From the NCBI GenBank assembly GCA_003554345.1, contig PWGE01000027.1, positions 1 to 7,216 on the forward strand: a DNA stretch of 7,216 nt, read 5' to 3'. Source of the DNA: Candidatus Sumerlaeota bacterium (lineage in GTDB: Bacteria > Sumerlaeota > T1SED10-198M). The position numbers were made by a program, and so were the translations under genes. Below the pieces are notes generated by a model that was given only the letters and a program-made list of their open reading frames with translations, ran no database searches and was not told the DNA's origin. Positions 6,289 through 7,216 of the stretch are shown here, in pieces (the stretch's first letter is position 1; every line of letters starts with the position of its first letter).

Positions 6289-6369
6289 AATAAAAAGAAT
6301 TATAAAAGGAGTTCGTTCCCTGGTAATGAGTCTGAGATTTTGCGTATAAATCGGGGAGAAACATCCGCC

Positions 6370-6960
6370 ATGGACACCAGGCAAAACGAGTGGGAAAAAC
6401 TCGAATATTTTAATCCTTCTCTGAAAATTCCGGAACTATACAGATTCAGGAATAACATAGGAAGTAACGCTCTTACAGAGCGGCAGAAAGCACTGAGAAC
6501 ATGTGCTTTTAAGCGTTTTCGTGAAGAAATGGTCGCTCATTTATTCTGTTATGGTATAGGCAAACTCTTTAAGAAAACCATTTACATATCCCCCTATGAA
6601 GATTCAGACTATGATGCCGTTTCCATGTGGGAAGAAGAGGAGGTTCGTCGTTATGCTCCTATTCAGATAAAAGAAGTGGTTCCTCACTCTCTGAATCCAT
6701 TAACAGACCTCAACACTGAAATTCAAAAGTTGAAAAAATACCCCGTCTCCCACGACACCATAGTAGTTATTCATCTCAACCGCACTATCCATCCGGATGT
6801 AGCCGATATGAAGATACCCGCTCTCAACATTTCCCAGCTATGGATACTGGGTAACTCCCTGAATGATGAAAAAAAGTGGTATATTCATGGTGATCTGTTA
6901 AAAACCCCTCGTTATTTTGAATTTGAACATCCCGGTTGTCCCTCCTTTCGCCTCCATTAA
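6370..6960 (+). CDS. Conserved-looking hypothetical protein, possible PD-(D/E)XK nuclease-like fold
   Basis: This is a soluble protein of 196 residues; I know no named family for it. The order of elements fits the PD-(D/E)XK core: a helix with Glu52/Glu53 (KRFREEMVAHLF), a strand KKTIYISPYE, a strand with Asp82 in DSDYDAVSMW, a strand APIQIKEVV with Gln99-x-Lys101 in place of Glu-x-Lys, a helix LNTEIQKLKKY (114-124) and a strand TIVVIHLN (130-137). No signal peptide or membrane segment is present. I choose ATG 6370, preceded by GGGGAG at a rather long 11-nt spacing. A TTG at 6340 would add ten residues but has no Shine-Dalgarno. It stands alone, with no methylase, helicase or partner gene visible, so any role in DNA cleavage, defence or RNA processing is speculation from the residue pattern. 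Confidence 0.8.
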   Translation: MDTRQNEWEKLEYFNPSLKIPELYRFRNNIGSNALTERQKALRTCAFKRFREEMVAHLFCYGIGKLFKKTIYISPYEDSDYDAVSMWEEEEVRRYAPIQIKEVVPHSLNPLTDLNTEIQKLKKYPVSHDTIVVIHLNRTIHPDVADMKIPALNISQLWILGNSLNDEKKWYIHGDLLKTPRYFEFEHPGCPSFRLH

Positions 6961-7017
6961 AATTGGCTTCTGTAAAAATTTTTCTTTAAGTCCTTCTCAA
7001 ACATATCTTCCTTTTTT

Positions 7018-7045
7018 GAGTGTATTACAGAGCACTCTTTTGTGT
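7018..7045 (+). terminator. Weak intrinsic terminator after the 6370 gene
   Basis: GAGTGT (7018-7023) pairs with GCACTC (7032-7037), 6 bp including one wobble, around an 8-nt loop. TTTTGTGTT follows. It lies 57 nt past the stop of the hypothetical gene. Confidence 0.45.
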
Positions 7046-7130
7046 TTCTCCTCTGAAAATAAACCCTACAAAATATAAGGGACTTTAATCAAAATACTTG
7101 AACCTTAGTATTGACTTGCCGCTTTCCTGG

Positions 7131-7152
7131 GAGCGCCGATCTCCGAATCGGC
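7131..7152. repeat. GC-rich palindromic repeat unit 1
   Basis: GAGC precedes a 6-bp stem GCCGAT/ATCGGC (7135-7140, 7147-7152) with loop CTCCGA. It is much richer in GC than the surrounding AT-rich sequence and looks like a dispersed palindromic (REP-like) element. Only one copy is in the window. Confidence 0.5.
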
Positions 7153-7177
7153 ATCTTATTCTTATTTTCATTGTTGG

Positions 7178-7199
7178 TGGCGTCAGCACTCGTGCTGAC
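7178..7199. repeat. GC-rich palindromic repeat unit 2
   Basis: GTGGC precedes a near-perfect palindrome GTCAGCA/TGCTGAC (7182-7188, 7193-7199) around CTCG. With the unit 26 nt upstream it shares a GCG before the stem and CTC at the loop, while the arm sequence is different. Confidence 0.5.
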
Positions 7200-7216
7200 A
7201 TGAATAACTCCTCTGA

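Noticed and set aside
6340-6369. TTG start adding ten residues to the hypothetical protein
   Set aside because: No Shine-Dalgarno before TTG 6340. ATG 6370 has GGGGAG upstream, though at a long spacing.

Overview
The window looks like a bacterial chromosome segment of moderate-to-low GC (roughly 40%, by eye), with Gram-negative traits: a type-IV-prepilin-like pseudopilin, an LTxxQ/Spy-like membrane-anchored protein and a GT-C type membrane glycosyltransferase. The pseudopilin resembles those common in uncultured planctomycete-like or candidate-phylum bacteria. No single gene here fixes the taxon, so that placement is a loose impression.

Layout. (1) 1-374 (+): the C-terminal NADP(H)-binding domain of a proton-translocating transhydrogenase beta subunit (pntB), cut by the window start and closed by a good intrinsic terminator at 403-440. 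(2) 441-831: no convincing gene. (3) 832-2365 (-): a two-gene ABC exporter operon of the DrrAB/ABC-2 type, ATPase first and permease 1 nt behind it. (4) 2366-2482: a short divergent promoter region. (5) 2483-4556 (+): two overlapping membrane-protein genes, a small unknown three-helix protein and a GT-C-like glycosyltransferase. (6) 4557-4859: a convergent intergenic stretch with one hairpin. (7) 4860-5884 (-): a coupled pair, an Arg/Glu-rich LTxxQ-like anchored protein and a pseudopilin that starts with TTG inside the preceding stop. (8) 5885-6369: a long AT-rich intergenic region with an orphan terminator-like inverted repeat and a plausible promoter. (9) 6370-6960 (+): a conserved-looking hypothetical protein whose residue order fits a PD-(D/E)XK nuclease-like fold. 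(10) 6961-7216: a weak terminator and two GC-rich palindromes that look like dispersed repeat units.

The blocks are short independent operons rather than one pathway. Two share an envelope theme: the exporter could move a small molecule or lipid-linked compound, and the GT-C pair probably glycosylates something on the outer face of the membrane. No mobile-element gene, CRISPR array, tRNA or rRNA was seen. The points most worth a second look are a changed 2'-phosphate-binding loop in PntB, the possible nuclease-like hypothetical, the glycosyltransferase with its small partner, the LTxxQ/pseudopilin pair and the terminal palindromes.
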